Assembly (NCBI RefSeq): GCF_000003815.2
Contig: NC_049996.1
Span: 6,218,012 to 6,282,011, forward strand
From: Branchiostoma floridae
Taxonomy: Eukaryota; Chordata; Leptocardii; Amphioxiformes; Branchiostomatidae
Direction of reading: 5' to 3'
DNA length: 64,000 nt
Under the pieces are notes generated by a model, which was given only the letters and a program-made list of their open reading frames with translations, did not search any database and was not told where the DNA came from. Positions within the stretch are counted from its first letter, which is position 1; each line of letters starts with the position of its first letter. Of this stretch, positions 43,330-55,828 are shown piece by piece. Made by a program: the position numbers and the translations under genes.

Positions 43330-44640
43330 GGTGAGTCCGACCTTCTAACTCACCAATGCAACTCTTACACCCCCCCCCCCACACACATTTTGTAACGTAC
43401 ACATAGTGGTATAAGGATTTGTGTTCTAAAACCTGGTACGGTTTTATATCTTGACTAGTTTTATTGTATGAATAAAAAGAAATGCAAGGTCAAGTACGTT
43501 TAACCACAGCGTGAATTCCCCAGGGATGGGCAGCAACATTGAATTCGACTGATATGTTACGAAGGGATATCGGCTGACTTTAACTGTAACAACAGCCGTC
43601 ACCATGGCAACGACCGCCAAGACCGCTCCCCATTCTTCAGTTTAGGACTTCACGGTGGCCAAAACCTCGCCCTCCTTTTTCCGCCCTAAAAAAATACTAA
43701 CCCCCAACCCCAATCACTAAGAACGGTAGAATATGGTCTGGCAAGCTCCTTGTAGAGGAAAAGGTCAAGCAGAATATTAAATTTGTTGAGATAATGAGAC
43801 CAATTAGCTATATAGCGGCCCCTCAGATAGTCCTTGTACAGGGCCGACACCTGTGCTCGGCGCCGAAGTGCAAAGTCATATCTCAGGAACCATTTTGATT
43901 TCTGTTCTTACACTTGGTTAAGTTTTATATCTTGACTAGTTTTATTGTATGAATGAAAAGAAATCCAAGTTCAAGTTCGTGTAAGGTCCCATAACACAGT
44001 ATTTTAATATGGACCACCCTGTGGTCAAAAGTAGGTTGGGCAAAAAATAGTACGTCTCAGTTCTTGAAAAGCCATAGAAATTTTTCTGTGCACGTCAGCG
44101 AGTCGGAAACTGTTGTGGATAGTAGAGGAATACGTCAGTTTTATGGCTGTATGGCTTAGCGGGTTATGATGTTTGTTTGGCTGGGCAGAATTTCGCTCAC
44201 GAATCCTGTTCCCGCTATTGAACTTTCGTGTGTCGGCTGCAGTATGGTGACCTCCGCTAGGGGTCGAATCAAAGTGTTTTTTTTACAGGAAAACGAGCAT
44301 TGTCAGCAGACAAACTTAAGCTCATTTTCGCATATCTTGTAGATTCTACCCTGAACTACAACATATTCAATTCTAAATTACTTTTGCACCCTGCGGTAAA
44401 TTTTGAGGCGCCGAACCTCCTCACTTCGGGGTCCGTAACAAGATTTTAACAATGTAAATCCCAATAGGCGGAAAACGGTGTTCTAATGTTTAATACCGTG
44501 GTGTTAGATCTACTGTCCCGACGTCCACCCTTACCCCCCAGTTTATTCTGGATCATTATATAAACACGAAGTACTGCCAGTTAGGGCATCATTTGCACAA
44601 CTAGAGGTAATGAAAATGCTGTAATGATCTGTAATTAGCT

Positions 44641-44832
44641 ACTCTCCAAGCAGATGTTAAGCTCCGGCTGTTTTTTTAACGTTTTTTTAGTCGTTTTTAT
44701 CTGGCTTTCTATTTCTTAGGCTGGCGTTTGGCTGGCGTACTTCAAGAAAAATGACAAAATAGAAAGCCCGATAAAAACAACTAAAAAAACGTTAAAAAAA
44801 CAGCCGGAGCCTAACCTCTGCTTGGAGAGTAT
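44641..44832. mobile_element. Long hairpin miniature element
   Basis: Arms of about 80 bp start TACTCTCCAAGCAGA and contain GGCTGTTTTTTTAACG and TCGTTTTTATCTGGC, mirrored on the right to GCTTGGAGAGTA. TA lies at both ends. Confidence 0.85.
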
Positions 44833-46940
44833 AATTAGCAGACGGGCCACATACTGCTGCACACCTAACGTTGCCTCCATCAACCATCAACACCAAGAAA
44901 TGTCAGAAAAAGTTAAAGGCGAAAATTGACGACCCTGTATTCAGTATGACAATCTTTTCATCCAATTATTTGTTGAACAACTTGAAATAACATTACTTAT
45001 TGACAGCCGTGATCGGTCTATTTTTTTTTTTTTTTTGCTAGATCAAGAACGACAATCCGAACCAAACCCCCTGGTCGAATGATAACGCCCAGGCAAAGTT
45101 GAAGTCCTAGATTTTGAACTGATATTGAAGATGGGGTATGGGTTGGTGGACCGTATTTTGCAATGCCTCAAAATTGACGCTCTCGCCAGATCATTGCAGT
45201 GACTGCCGGTGTCGAATCGTCCGGGATCTGCAAAGTGGGCTTTAAAAATTTCCCGCCACTCCAGTCACGAGGTGCACTGCCGCACTGCGGCAACGCCACT
45301 CCTTTCCTAGACAATATGTGTAAATATAAACAAAAACAAAATTATTGGAGCATGGCTTGGCTGCACAAAGGTGCTAATAACGCTAGTCTAAGAATGTGAA
45401 GATTTTTGTTCTAAGACAATGCTGCGAAACGGTACAAAATGGTGAAATTACTGAATTAACATGAGCTCATGGACCTCATTTACTGGCGAAGGAATATTTG
45501 ACTCTGCTGCCCCTTATGAACTGAATCACGGGGTCGGAAAAATATCCATCCGCGCCTACAACATCAGGATTTTAGGAACAGACAAATTCCGTGCGTATTG
45601 GAGCTCCAGTTTTACTGTATTCTGTTTGTCTACATCTGGTTGAGCAATTTGAACAGAACAATTGGTGTTCAGATCAAGGTTCAGTGACATATCTACAAGG
45701 ATAACACTCGGGAGGTGCGGAAAAGCGGCTGTGACTGGCGAAGGTTGGTGAGTATGTTCACGTCCACCATGTTCAATATGTCCACCATCACGTGCTCGCC
45801 ATTCGGGGGACAAAAATTCAGGCAGAATTCCTTCAATATGACCACAGTGTCATGGAGAATTACCTGTTCCTGTCAGAACAGCAAATAGATACCCCCGAAG
45901 GTACTGTCAAACTATTCACAACGTCAAAAGAGTCTGGCATATTGAAGAAACTGGTAATATTTTCTGCTTCCCATACTGTGCATGCTTGCAACGCCCTCTT
46001 GAGGTTTCTGACCATAGTCACTCCAGTTAACTACCTTTTATGTCCTTCTTAGTACAGACAACCAAATATCTCCGTGTAATAAATGACTTGGAAATGATAA
46101 GCCATGTCCACATCTGTGCTAAATTGTCACAGATGTGGGCATAACAACATAATGTAATTGAAACAACGACTATGTTTGAATCGTTGCGTGCTTATATTAC
46201 AAATGATGTGTTGTGTTTCTCTCCCCTCCGGTTGCTATCTGTGTCGGGTTGTGTTGTCCATCTGCGGTGGCACAGTTAGTGGATATCCCGGGTGCATCTG
46301 ATGACTTCAGACGGGGTGTCCGAAGGACCGTCTGCTGGCGAGCCGCAACTCCAGTCGGTAAGGTCGTCAGTTTTTCCACCCAACTACTGCTTTAAATTCT
46401 GTTAATGTCTAGTCATCAACTTGCAGGAAGAGGCAGTACAGACGTTTCTTGTTCCCATGTGCAAAGTGTGGGCTGGTTAGTCTTGGGAATGAGAGGTAGG
46501 AGTAAATCAAACGAAACCACGAGTGACCTTTGGCAGTGCTGCATACCATGGGGAGGGCGCGCCCCCCTCCCACCTCCCTCCCTCCCTCTGCAGTAGGTGA
46601 CTTGGTGACATGTTATGTACTCTGGATTACGGTATCATTGCCAATCACAGGCATATTTTAACTGAAGTCACTTGTCATATTTTCCTGCTTTTAAACAACC
46701 CGAACCATCCATTTTGCCTCTCAAATTTGAACCATGGTTGGTCCTCAAAATACGCAAAAAATGTTATCGCTAATGAATGTTTCCCGAGTGTTTCCCCATT
46801 GTCGCAGAAAAACAACACAATGTATTCTTTATCTTGTTCTTGTGTGACCGGAATGTCTAAAAGCAGTTCGTGTTTGGTGGTGTCAGGAAACGCACGCTTC
46901 ATGTTCTTGGTTGTAAACAAACCAACAGCTGTTGTGCTTT

Positions 46941-47442
46941 ATAGAAATAGCTAAACTTTCTTTCCAACACTGAATTAATATCGGGACTTACCCTAAATTT
47001 TCGGTCGAACTCCGTCAACCTTGTTCACAGAATGACCCTTTCTATCTCCAGCAGTGACGTCAGGAACACGCCACTTTTGCAGGAGGGGGTCATAAGTATC
47101 AGAAAGTGTATGCCGCCCCCCGTCTCTGTTGAGCGTGGGCCGGTGGGCTCTAATGTGCACTGCCTCCTTCACCCCTCGCGCAAAGAAATCCTGTTCTGAG
47201 TCTAGGATTTTGACATTGTCCAACGAAATGGAATGTCCCGGAGACTCTATGTGTATATGTTGCGCCACCTCAGACGATTTGACCGAGCTAGGACGCCGAA
47301 AGTGGCGTGTTCCTGATGTCACTGCTGGAGATAGAAAGGGTCATTCTGTGAACAAGGTTGACGGAGTTCGACCGAAAATTTAGGGTAAGTCCCGATATTA
47401 ATTCAGTGTTGGAAAGGAAGTTTAGCTATTTCTATAATGTAT
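46941..47442. mobile_element. Fold-back structure with Penelope-like GIY-YIG remnant
   Basis: Arms of about 140 bp (46941-47088 and 47297-47442) are nearly perfect inverted copies: CTAAACTTTCTTTCCAACAC on the left, its complement on the right. The unique centre, on the minus strand, encodes VAQHIHIESPGHSISLDNV then KILDSEQDFFARGVKEAVHI and HRPTLNRDGG. This matches the end of the GIY-YIG endonuclease region of Penelope-like retroelements (AEH-----H-IDWD--KI-----KEA-HI---NRDGG). Only that fragment remains. Confidence 0.7.
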
Positions 47443-47994
47443 TCTACCAACACAGATGAACTTTCATGCTAAGCTGTTGTGCTTATTAGAGTGATGATGA
47501 TATGACATTTCCACTTCCTATTGTATATTTCTCTGCATTGCATATATTTCCTGGTGGAATGAATAGAGTAAAATGAAATGAAAGAAGATAAAGGTTTTTG
47601 TAAATTGACTTGGAAAATAGTAAATACTAAATACTAGAGTCCAGCGTTTCCGCCAGACCTCAGATGAGAGGAGTATCGCGAAATCTGCGAAAATTAGATT
47701 TAACTGGAGCAAGAAAACTACCAACTACAAGGAGGTTTTGATTCGTCCAGAAGGTCAAGACACGGTTCATTACTAAGGCCTACTGCGCATGCCCATCATT
47801 GGGCATAGGCCACGAACTAGCCTCCATCTAAAACCATCAGTAGATTACGAAATTTGAGTTGAGAAATGACAAAAAACATTACGTACATTAGCGGCAAAAT
47901 GTCGCGATATCTGTGTGATGTCAGGGGAAGCTAGCAATGTGATTGGCTTAGACATACCATGCTAAACTGCGACTGCCATTTTCCAGTGTATTTA

Positions 47995-48400
47995 CCCAGA
48001 AAGTCTCTGCCGCTTTTGGAGATCTCAAAGCTCACATCACAAGGAAGCTTATTATACTAGTTGTTTTTATGTCTAACATCTCTTATGTGAGTGATTTACT
48101 AGTATTCTTCCGCAGTGTTGCTTGAAAGTCAGTCGGGAATTTCCCATGCCGTGCACCCAACGGGCATGTTTCTGATCAGCGTGTTTTGGCTTACGATGAA
48201 AACAGAGACTGTTAAAGTTATTTATATAGAAAAAGTTAGCATGTTGTCTTATTTTCTCCCAATCACAACATTTACTTTGTAGTGTTACAGCGAGGACAAC
48301 CGATCTGTTACAAGTACCGCCAGGTTTTTTAAATGTCTGGAGGGCAAATTCGCTAAACGAGCAAATTCGCTGAACGGAGACCTTGAGGAATGGGTTTATA
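47995..48400. repeat. Repeat copy related to 58.25-58.62 kb
   Basis: Shares GCTTTTGGAGA, CTCACATCACAAGG, GTTGTTTTTATG, GATCAGCGTGTT, GACTGTTAAAGTT-TTTATATA and TCCCAAT-A-AACATTTACTTTG with that region, about 70% by eye. Confidence 0.65.
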
Positions 48401-49493
48401 TATAATGAGATTATCATAAGCGAAACGGCGTTGACACACAATCGTCAACAATCATAACAATAGCAAACCAAACAGTGTGTGGCTTTCCGACCGTGGACGG
48501 CATCGCCAAGCCTGTAAGTTCAATGCAATTCACAAAGCTGAGGTTTACATTTTTCGACTTTCTCTGCAAAATGTAGGTCGCACTTTACTTATTGCATCCA
48601 AGCCGTCCAAAACAAAATGAGGCCGTCATTTGACAGGTGGACAGCCCTCTGGTGGAAATGCTGGTAGAGTCTTAAGGTGATACTAAATAGTAGAGTTGCA
48701 AAGTGAGAATTCTGTACTTTTATATTTTTCTGCATTGTATTTTGTGCTCATGGTAATGTAGGTGAACATTGTTCCTACCAAGTGATGTGGTAACTCAGTC
48801 AAACCTGTCTTAGTGGAAACCTTGCATAGCGACCACCTGGCCATTTCAGTTACTTTTTGTCGGTCCCTTGGATTTTTCCCGTTGACCTAAGCATTGGGAA
48901 ATAGTCTATTGCTGCCACCTGTTCAACGTGACCATGGCCACACGATTTCCGGTCCCTTAGATAGAGAAACACTGCCTATTGCGACCATACAGCTGCCGTA
49001 TGTCACCCTGTACTGAGTTTAAAACCATAGTTGGGAGGTCTTGGAGTTCCTGACAGGGTCTTTTTGACGGTAGCAGAAGGTGCGCGTGTCTTGAACATTA
49101 GTGTGCAAGTCTTTGTTGGGGAATTTACCAACATTCCGCATGGCAATATCAATCATTTTCAGTAGATTTGACTTGGGCAGGGTCAGTTGAATATTGCATG
49201 AGAGGATCAAAACAATGTTACTTGGTGAGAGAGATTAGTGGGTACTGAAATGTGGGGTACAAGTTTCGTTATCTAACAACATTGAATAGGTGAACTTGGG
49301 GTGTGCCCTTCCCAGTCATTACCTGCTTGTGATACAGGTATAGTTTTCAGTAGCATGGGAGTGTGTCATAGGGGCGTTAACAGCGATATATCTCCAGAAC
49401 GAAAGGTGCGATCGCGATGATATTTGGTGCATGGGTTGGTGGTGGCTGCCCCATGCTCAGATTTGAATTTGGGTCTCTTTGTGTTTGACCTTC

Positions 49494-49801
49494 AGGGCTC
49501 AAAATACCACCTGCATATGCAGGTTAGTGCAGGTATTTCTGGTGTCTACCTGCACCTAACCTGCACTGGTCCATTTTATACATAAATGTTATGATGTAGA
49601 TGTATGTGGATTGTTATTAGCTGCATTGACTGTTACCACCTATAAAGTATAAAAGAAAAAATAGCAATGGTTCCTGAACAATTCTAGTATGATCCATACT
49701 TCCTAGATTCAGAGTGGTGCAGGTAAACTTTGTCTGGTGCAGGTAATTTTCAATGTTACCTGCACCAGTGCAGGTATGCAGAAAAAAGTATTTCGAGCCC
49801 T
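49494..49801. mobile_element. CAGGGCTC element, copy 1
   Basis: Ends CAGGGCTCAAAATACC and GTATTTCGAGCCCTG are inverted, with ACCTT on both flanks. The interior holds several TACCTGCAC/GTGCAGGTA motifs. The second copy is at 55479, inverted. Confidence 0.8.
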
Positions 49802-50216
49802 GACCTTGATATTGTAGGTTGAGGCTATTTGTGTGGTTGGGGAATCCCCACATACCAATATCTGCTTGGTTGTGAATACAGCTGATGGTTGGGTTTGGGG
49901 TTGCTATGTGATTGATTGGTCTTAGTTTACATGTGTTTTGCAGGAGCCTATGGTACCTTCAATGTATCAGATTACTCTGATCCCCTGTTTTAGTGGCAAA
50001 AGTGTCTCCTGCACTATGACATATGTCAGGTTTCCTCAATCTGTTGCTGTATTGCTCAGGTATGATTTGTGTTCCTTATCATCAGTCTTTGTGGTGCTTC
50101 CAGATCTGTATAGTACTGTGTTGAAAGTTCCTGTGTCCTGTTTGGCAATCATGGTTAAACAGAGGAGGATTGAATTGTTCTAAAGTGGAGGAGAAATGTG
50201 TAGAACGTGAGCGTAA

Positions 50217-51806
50217 GGGACCGTACGATATTTATCGGGGGGAGGGCTGGTGCATTGGAAGTAGGATCAAAAAAATTTTTGATGGCCCTCCCCCCCATCT
50301 CAAAAAAATCTAACGTGACCCTCCCCCTCCCCCTCAAAAAAATCAACATGGCCCGACCCCCTGACCCCCCCCCCCCGGCAGGCATAATCAAACAGGTAGA
50401 AAAACAACGGATAAAATAATCTTAATATAGACGTCAGGGCACAAGGGCGCCAGTGTTCTCGCCAGGATTTTTTCACAGCGTCGGGGCAGGGATCCAGGGG
50501 CATGCTCCCCCGGGAAAATTTGTATTTTCAAACCCTCTAAAACAGAATTTCCTGCAATTTGAGAGGAAAATTATGCCCTTGAGATTGGATGCCGGTTGCC
50601 TTTTTTACTCCCGTTTTTCAGTAATCGACGTCCGCCCTCCCCCAAAAATATGTTACAACTATAAGCTCGGGGAATCAGCAGTCTATGATCTGGCCCGGGT
50701 ATTATTTGTCCAGTCATCTCTATATGAAAATTTTCGGTTTTTGATGCTTCCAAACAGGGCTTTAGCCAGTGAGTTCGTCAGCCCATTGAAAAATCCTGCC
50801 AATTTTTTTCCGACATTGATTAAAGAATGCCTACCTCGTGCGATCGATGTTGCGCCCTCCGGCATCAAATGCTAGTAGTTTTTCCAGAGGATAGAATAAC
50901 GGCGCCATCACATCTTGTGTTTTTTTTCTATTTTGCCCGATGATTTTACTAAAATTTATCATTTATCGAATCGGTCGGGTTTTACAAGGCCGCGCCGTCA
51001 TTTTCCACGAGCGTGCGTTTGTTTCGTGCGACCTCAGGTAACCCCGTTTTCGGCGTGAAATCTTTGGCTCACCACTGGATTTCTTTTTACATAGAGACCA
51101 AGAACGTTATACATTATACGAAGGACGGTGATCTGCTGCGTCTTTGGCAGTAATCAGTGCCGGTGTAGCCTTGAAGGAGTAGCCAGAAAAGACGTCCCAA
51201 CGTGCTGGGCGCTGCGATCGACAGTCCGTCTGGGGAGGGGGGCGTGCCGCGCCATGTGCCACAGACGACAATGCCAGTGCACAGCCGACTCGATCGACGC
51301 TTGACAACAATATTGCGGCCCCTTTTCTGCCGCAAATTTTGTCCTTTTGAAACAAAAGAAATGTTGTAAATAAAAAATAAAGCGTACAGTTTTGGATCCT
51401 TCACATATTTACCGCGCACCGCTTTTGTAACTTAAATATTTGGGGAAACTCAGCCGAGCCGAGTGCGTCTTTCCAGAAAAAAATAAGTCCGGAGACGGAA
51501 TGATGTATGCCTGGCGGGAACGCTGGTCCAGGGCAGCGCCACTTTAGGGGACCTAGGGGGGCGAAGCCCCCCGGAAGCTCTTGCATTTTAGGCTATTCAG
51601 AAGGCTTATTTTATCAGTTTTAGGGCCATGTCAAGATATCAAAACAAAAAATAGTATAAACAATTCTTTCAAAAAAATTAACATGGCCCTCTCCCCTATC
51701 TAAAAAAAAAATTAACATGGCCCTCCCCCCACCTCCAAAAAAATTAACATGGCCCTCCCCCCCTAACGCACCAGCCCTCCCCCCCTGATAAGTATCGTAC
51801 AGTCCC
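50217..51806. mobile_element. PIF/Harbinger-type non-autonomous element (1.59 kb)
   Basis: Ends GGGACCGTACGATA-TTATC and GATAAGTATCGTAC-AGTCCC are inverted and flanked by TAA (50214-50216, 51807-51809). Homopolymer-rich GGCCCTCCCCCC / AAAAAAATTAACATGG phrases lie inside each end. No transposase is readable. Confidence 0.75.
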
Positions 51807-52783
51807 TAAGAGAAAGGTATGTGTATGATTTTTTGAAGTCAGAACATGTACTTTGTGTCATCAATGTGTTTGCTCACTTTTGTACTGATGGTTAAATTAC
51901 ATTTTGTGCCCTTGGTGTTTATCTATATTTCATAATACTGCAGTATGGCTATTATTTTGTGTCCTTGGTTGGGACTTCCTATGGTCTTATTTTGGTGATG
52001 CCATCCCCATAATGTAAGTAGGTAATGAGATTTGGACCATCAGTATCTGCTATGTTTTTGACCTGGATAATCTGTAGTACAGGCAATGTTTGGTAAGTGG
52101 TGGAGGCTTTGTTACTCTGTGACTGGAGGGTAACCTCCAGCGACAGAGTCTTGTGAACAGTTTATGTGTTGAGTGTTCGCACCTATATCTCTATGTTCTG
52201 TTTGCCGCAATTATATGTGGTTTGGCATGTCGTCTGTACTCCGTTGCGAAATGATGCACGTTCTTTTTTTGTTGCGGTAGCTGTTTTATGATGGATGTAA
52301 TAATTTCAGTTTTCACCCCTACGCCATCCGGTATAGTGGTCGAGGTCTTCCTTATGATCGCGCATTAAGCCTTGTGGTAATTGGATACCGTCAAGCAGAT
52401 GTTGCGTTTCTAGTATTGAGGTTGGTTTCACATAGCATACAGTTGTAATGTTAACATCTTGCATGGTTGATAATCATACGCATTTTATGGTTAGAAGTGA
52501 CTTAGAACGTGTTTGATCCTTGGGATCTTTTTTTTTTCGCGGTTGCTGTTTTCATTATTGATGTAATAATTTGAGAATTTCCCTGGTATTGTGGAACAGC
52601 TCGCCTATGGGCCATGTGGTTTGCTAATGACTTATCTCCAACCAGATGTAGGGTTATGTGCATGTCGTGTTGTCAGCTGTCCACAGCTATCACTGCCCCA
52701 TCTTTTTACAATGGTGTGTGTCTCAGGTATCCATTGTGAAACTGTGGCTGTTTTCATTTGGTATAAGTCGATGTGGTGTGTTC

Positions 52784-53699
52784 TAGGGCTGGATACCGGT
52801 TTGGCCGGACCGGTTTTTACCGGTACAACATCCGAGAACCGATTCCAAAAAACCGAAAGTTGTGAACCGTTTTTTTTTGGACCGGAATTCTGAACAATTT
52901 CAAGAAATCTATTGTACTTAGAAATGCTACTAGTACTCCCTCCGGCCATGGAATGACAAAATAGCCATGAATCAAACTAAATTAGCCTACAATAGATTTA
53001 TATTCGTCCCTTTGTGTACCTGTCAGCTCAATTTTAGGTCAACATTGACAATGTGCTACGAAAAAACATCAAATTTTACCACGGCATGAGGCCGACCGAC
53101 GAGGAATCGAGTGGAAAATTCCTCAATTCTTCCGGTAAATTTTCACTCAAAATGAAGAATCCGCATCCAGAAAAAATTACCATGGGACAAACAACATTTC
53201 TTTCTTCTTCTGCACTTGTATTCAATCCATTTTCCAGCTTTGAGGCGATTTGTGTGGTCTTAAAGGAAGAAATTTTAGCGCTCGGCGAACAGGCCGCCAT
53301 CTTGGATTCACACAAAACATTGCGAGTTCTGGCGAGTTCTCGCCTCAAGTCTCGCGAGGGTGCAGTTTAACCTTGCTCGCTAGGAGGCGTTGTTTGATTT
53401 GCATGTAAGATTATAGCCTTGTGTGCAGTGAATTACGTGTAGCATGTTCTCTGAATAAATATAAAACTGCTTTCAATCTCTCTGCTTGGTAGTCACTGAC
53501 AAAAAGGCATAAAAATACACTAATCTGAATATCGGTTTGATGAACTTTATTTAATAAGAATATGATACTATATGATAATATAAGATTACAAAGTAAGATA
53601 TCGACAACTACTATAGAGGATCAGGTTCAGGTTCAGGTCCGGACCTGAACCTAAACCTCTGGACTCGAACCTGATCAAGCCAAAAGGTATCCAGCCCTA
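52784..53699. mobile_element. hAT-type non-autonomous element (916 bp)
   Basis: Ends TAGGGCTGGATACC and GGTATCCAGCCCTA are perfect inverted repeats, and GTGTGTTC is duplicated at both flanks (52776-52783, 53700-53707), an 8-bp hAT target. Interior GGTTCAGGTCCGGACCTGAA palindromes link it to the 12.0 and 31.4 kb copies. Confidence 0.88.
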
Positions 53700-55478
53700 G
53701 TGTGTTCTATATGCAATATTAACACCACAGAAAGCATCACAACCGACATAAACCATAATTAGGTCACAGAGTATGTGACCTACGGTCACTTGTTTATGCT
53801 TTAGATTTGGTATTGTATCTCGCCACTCCTTGGTTTTGGGAAATGTTTGCCGGGTGTTTGCTCTACACAAGTGCTTGTTTGCACACGTCAGATGGTTGTT
53901 TCACTGGTAAATGGTCCCGGCCGAGACGGCTCTGATTGGTCTGAGGCGGTTAGGTTATGGGTGCAACTGCTAGGGTCCAGCGATACAAGCGACCCAGTAC
54001 AAAAAGATATGGCCAGCAAAAGTATACCAAGACTCGGCAAGAGCAAAAAAAAGGCGAAAAAGACCCATAGAGCCTGGTATGGAGGCTAGCACGTGGAAGG
54101 TACATATTGAATAATTACTTAAGAGTTAAAAGGTTTGACATGACTTTCCTATAAGCTGGCAACACATACTGTACCTCCAACACACTAGTTGGTAAACAAA
54201 AATGACTAGATATATTCTATACACTCTTTGCTTTAAAAAAATGATCCAACCAAATACAACAGACCCAATCATCTTCCACCACTATTTAAAAAAAAACAAA
54301 TTACACAAGTGTACAAACACCCAATACATTTCATGCAGGTCTGAGGTCTACGAACTCTTGTTTTTTCTGTTTTCTTGACAAAATTTTTGTCTTCACTATT
54401 TTCATGGCCAAATTAGGCCCAGAACAGAGTGAATGTTTATGATAATTGAAAAGATATTCAATTTGCAAAATGGACATGCCTAATCAGGGTTATAGGCTGG
54501 TATGTAGCTTCTTTGATGATGCAATTTGATGTTGTACAAATTTGCAGGTTGGACTGCCGTGGCAAATAAGTAGGTGTGGGTACGAAAGGGAGTCTGATAA
54601 GGCTGGAACATGTGCTGCCCCTTGTCAAGGGCTTCTATTTTGGAGGCATTTACCAAGCTGGGCATTGGAACAGCTGAGAAGGTTGTACATTCCTCTTAGC
54701 CATGATCTCAGTTCCATTGAGTTTCTCGAGCCTCCATATCAAATTTTCTGGATAAGTCTTGTGAGCACTTGTTTGTAAGCATGGTAAAGACTGGACAAAA
54801 TGTATTTCGCCAAGGTGTCAAGCAGTCAAGATGACGATGCGGTATTTATATTACACTGAACGACCCGTCACACCTAACTTTTGCACATCTATCTGCAAGC
54901 GGTCTTTAAAACTACCACTACCGGTATACCCAGAGAAGATGCCCTTACTGTACTTGGTGATAACAAATTCCACTCTACTATAGTTCTGGCAAAGTACGAA
55001 TTTTTGAACGCATCGATCCTAGGTTGCTAACTCTGGTCTGTATTTGTATCTATATAGCCGGTATAACCGCCGTTAGGCGTAACACACCAGCTTCGCAGGC
55101 ACGCGGCACGGCAGTAGCTGGTTATATTGAAACTATAGGGGTTGTGGGCCAAGTACTATCACTGCAAAATATGAGCCAAATCGATTTTTTGACCCGGAGC
55201 ACTTTTGTTTGATTCTTATAGATATTTGCTCTGAATTTCCCATCTTCTTGCTTCTATAAAACCAGATTAAGTCACAAAACAACAAGTATTTCAAACCCCC
55301 AAAAAGACATCTTTCCACAAAACCTCACGGCAACTTTACCTCTCCTTCAATATTTTTTGTAACTCAAACACTATAAACAGCAAACGTCAGCACTTGTTTC
55401 TCTGTTTACAAAAAAAAAAAATCCTAGAATAACTATGGAAATTGATGTGGCCCGAAGGTGTAAAAAGGATAGTTGTAC

Positions 55479-55828
55479 AGGGCTCGAAATACTTTTTTTC
55501 TGCATACTGGTGCAGGTGGCATTGAAAATTACCTGCACCTGACAAATTTTACCTGCACCACTCTGAATTTAGGTAGTATCATACTGAAATTGTTCAAGAA
55601 GTATTATTTTATACTTAATAGGTGGTAACAGCTAATGCAGCTGATAACAATCCACTTGCATCTTCGTTCGGATTCTCCTGTCACTTGCACCTACACCATA
55701 GGACATTTATGTATAAAACCTAGTACATGGACAAGTGCAGGTTAGCTGCAGGTAGACACCAGAAATACCTGCACAGCTCCAATTTTACCTGCACTAAGCT
55801 GCATATGCAGGTGATATTTTGAGCCCTG
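55479..55828. mobile_element. CAGGGCTC element, copy 2 (inverted relative to copy 1)
   Basis: Ends CAGGGCTCGAAATAC and ATATTTTGAGCCCTG, flanked by TTGTA on both sides. The interior matches the complement of copy 1 over most of its length. Confidence 0.8.

Noticed and set aside
47129-47383. Plus-strand 84-codon ORF in the fold-back
   Set aside because: It is the antisense of the GIY-YIG remnant plus the inverted arm, which reads open on both strands because the arms mirror each other.
49940-50160. Coding-like stretch as a possible gene exon
   Set aside because: Open for about 80 codons but without family similarity or matching splice phases to LARP4; left unassigned.
53847-54089. 80-codon ORF ending in a Lys-rich tail
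   Set aside because: No recognised motif or splice context, and it sits next to a hAT-type insertion; not distinguishable from chance.
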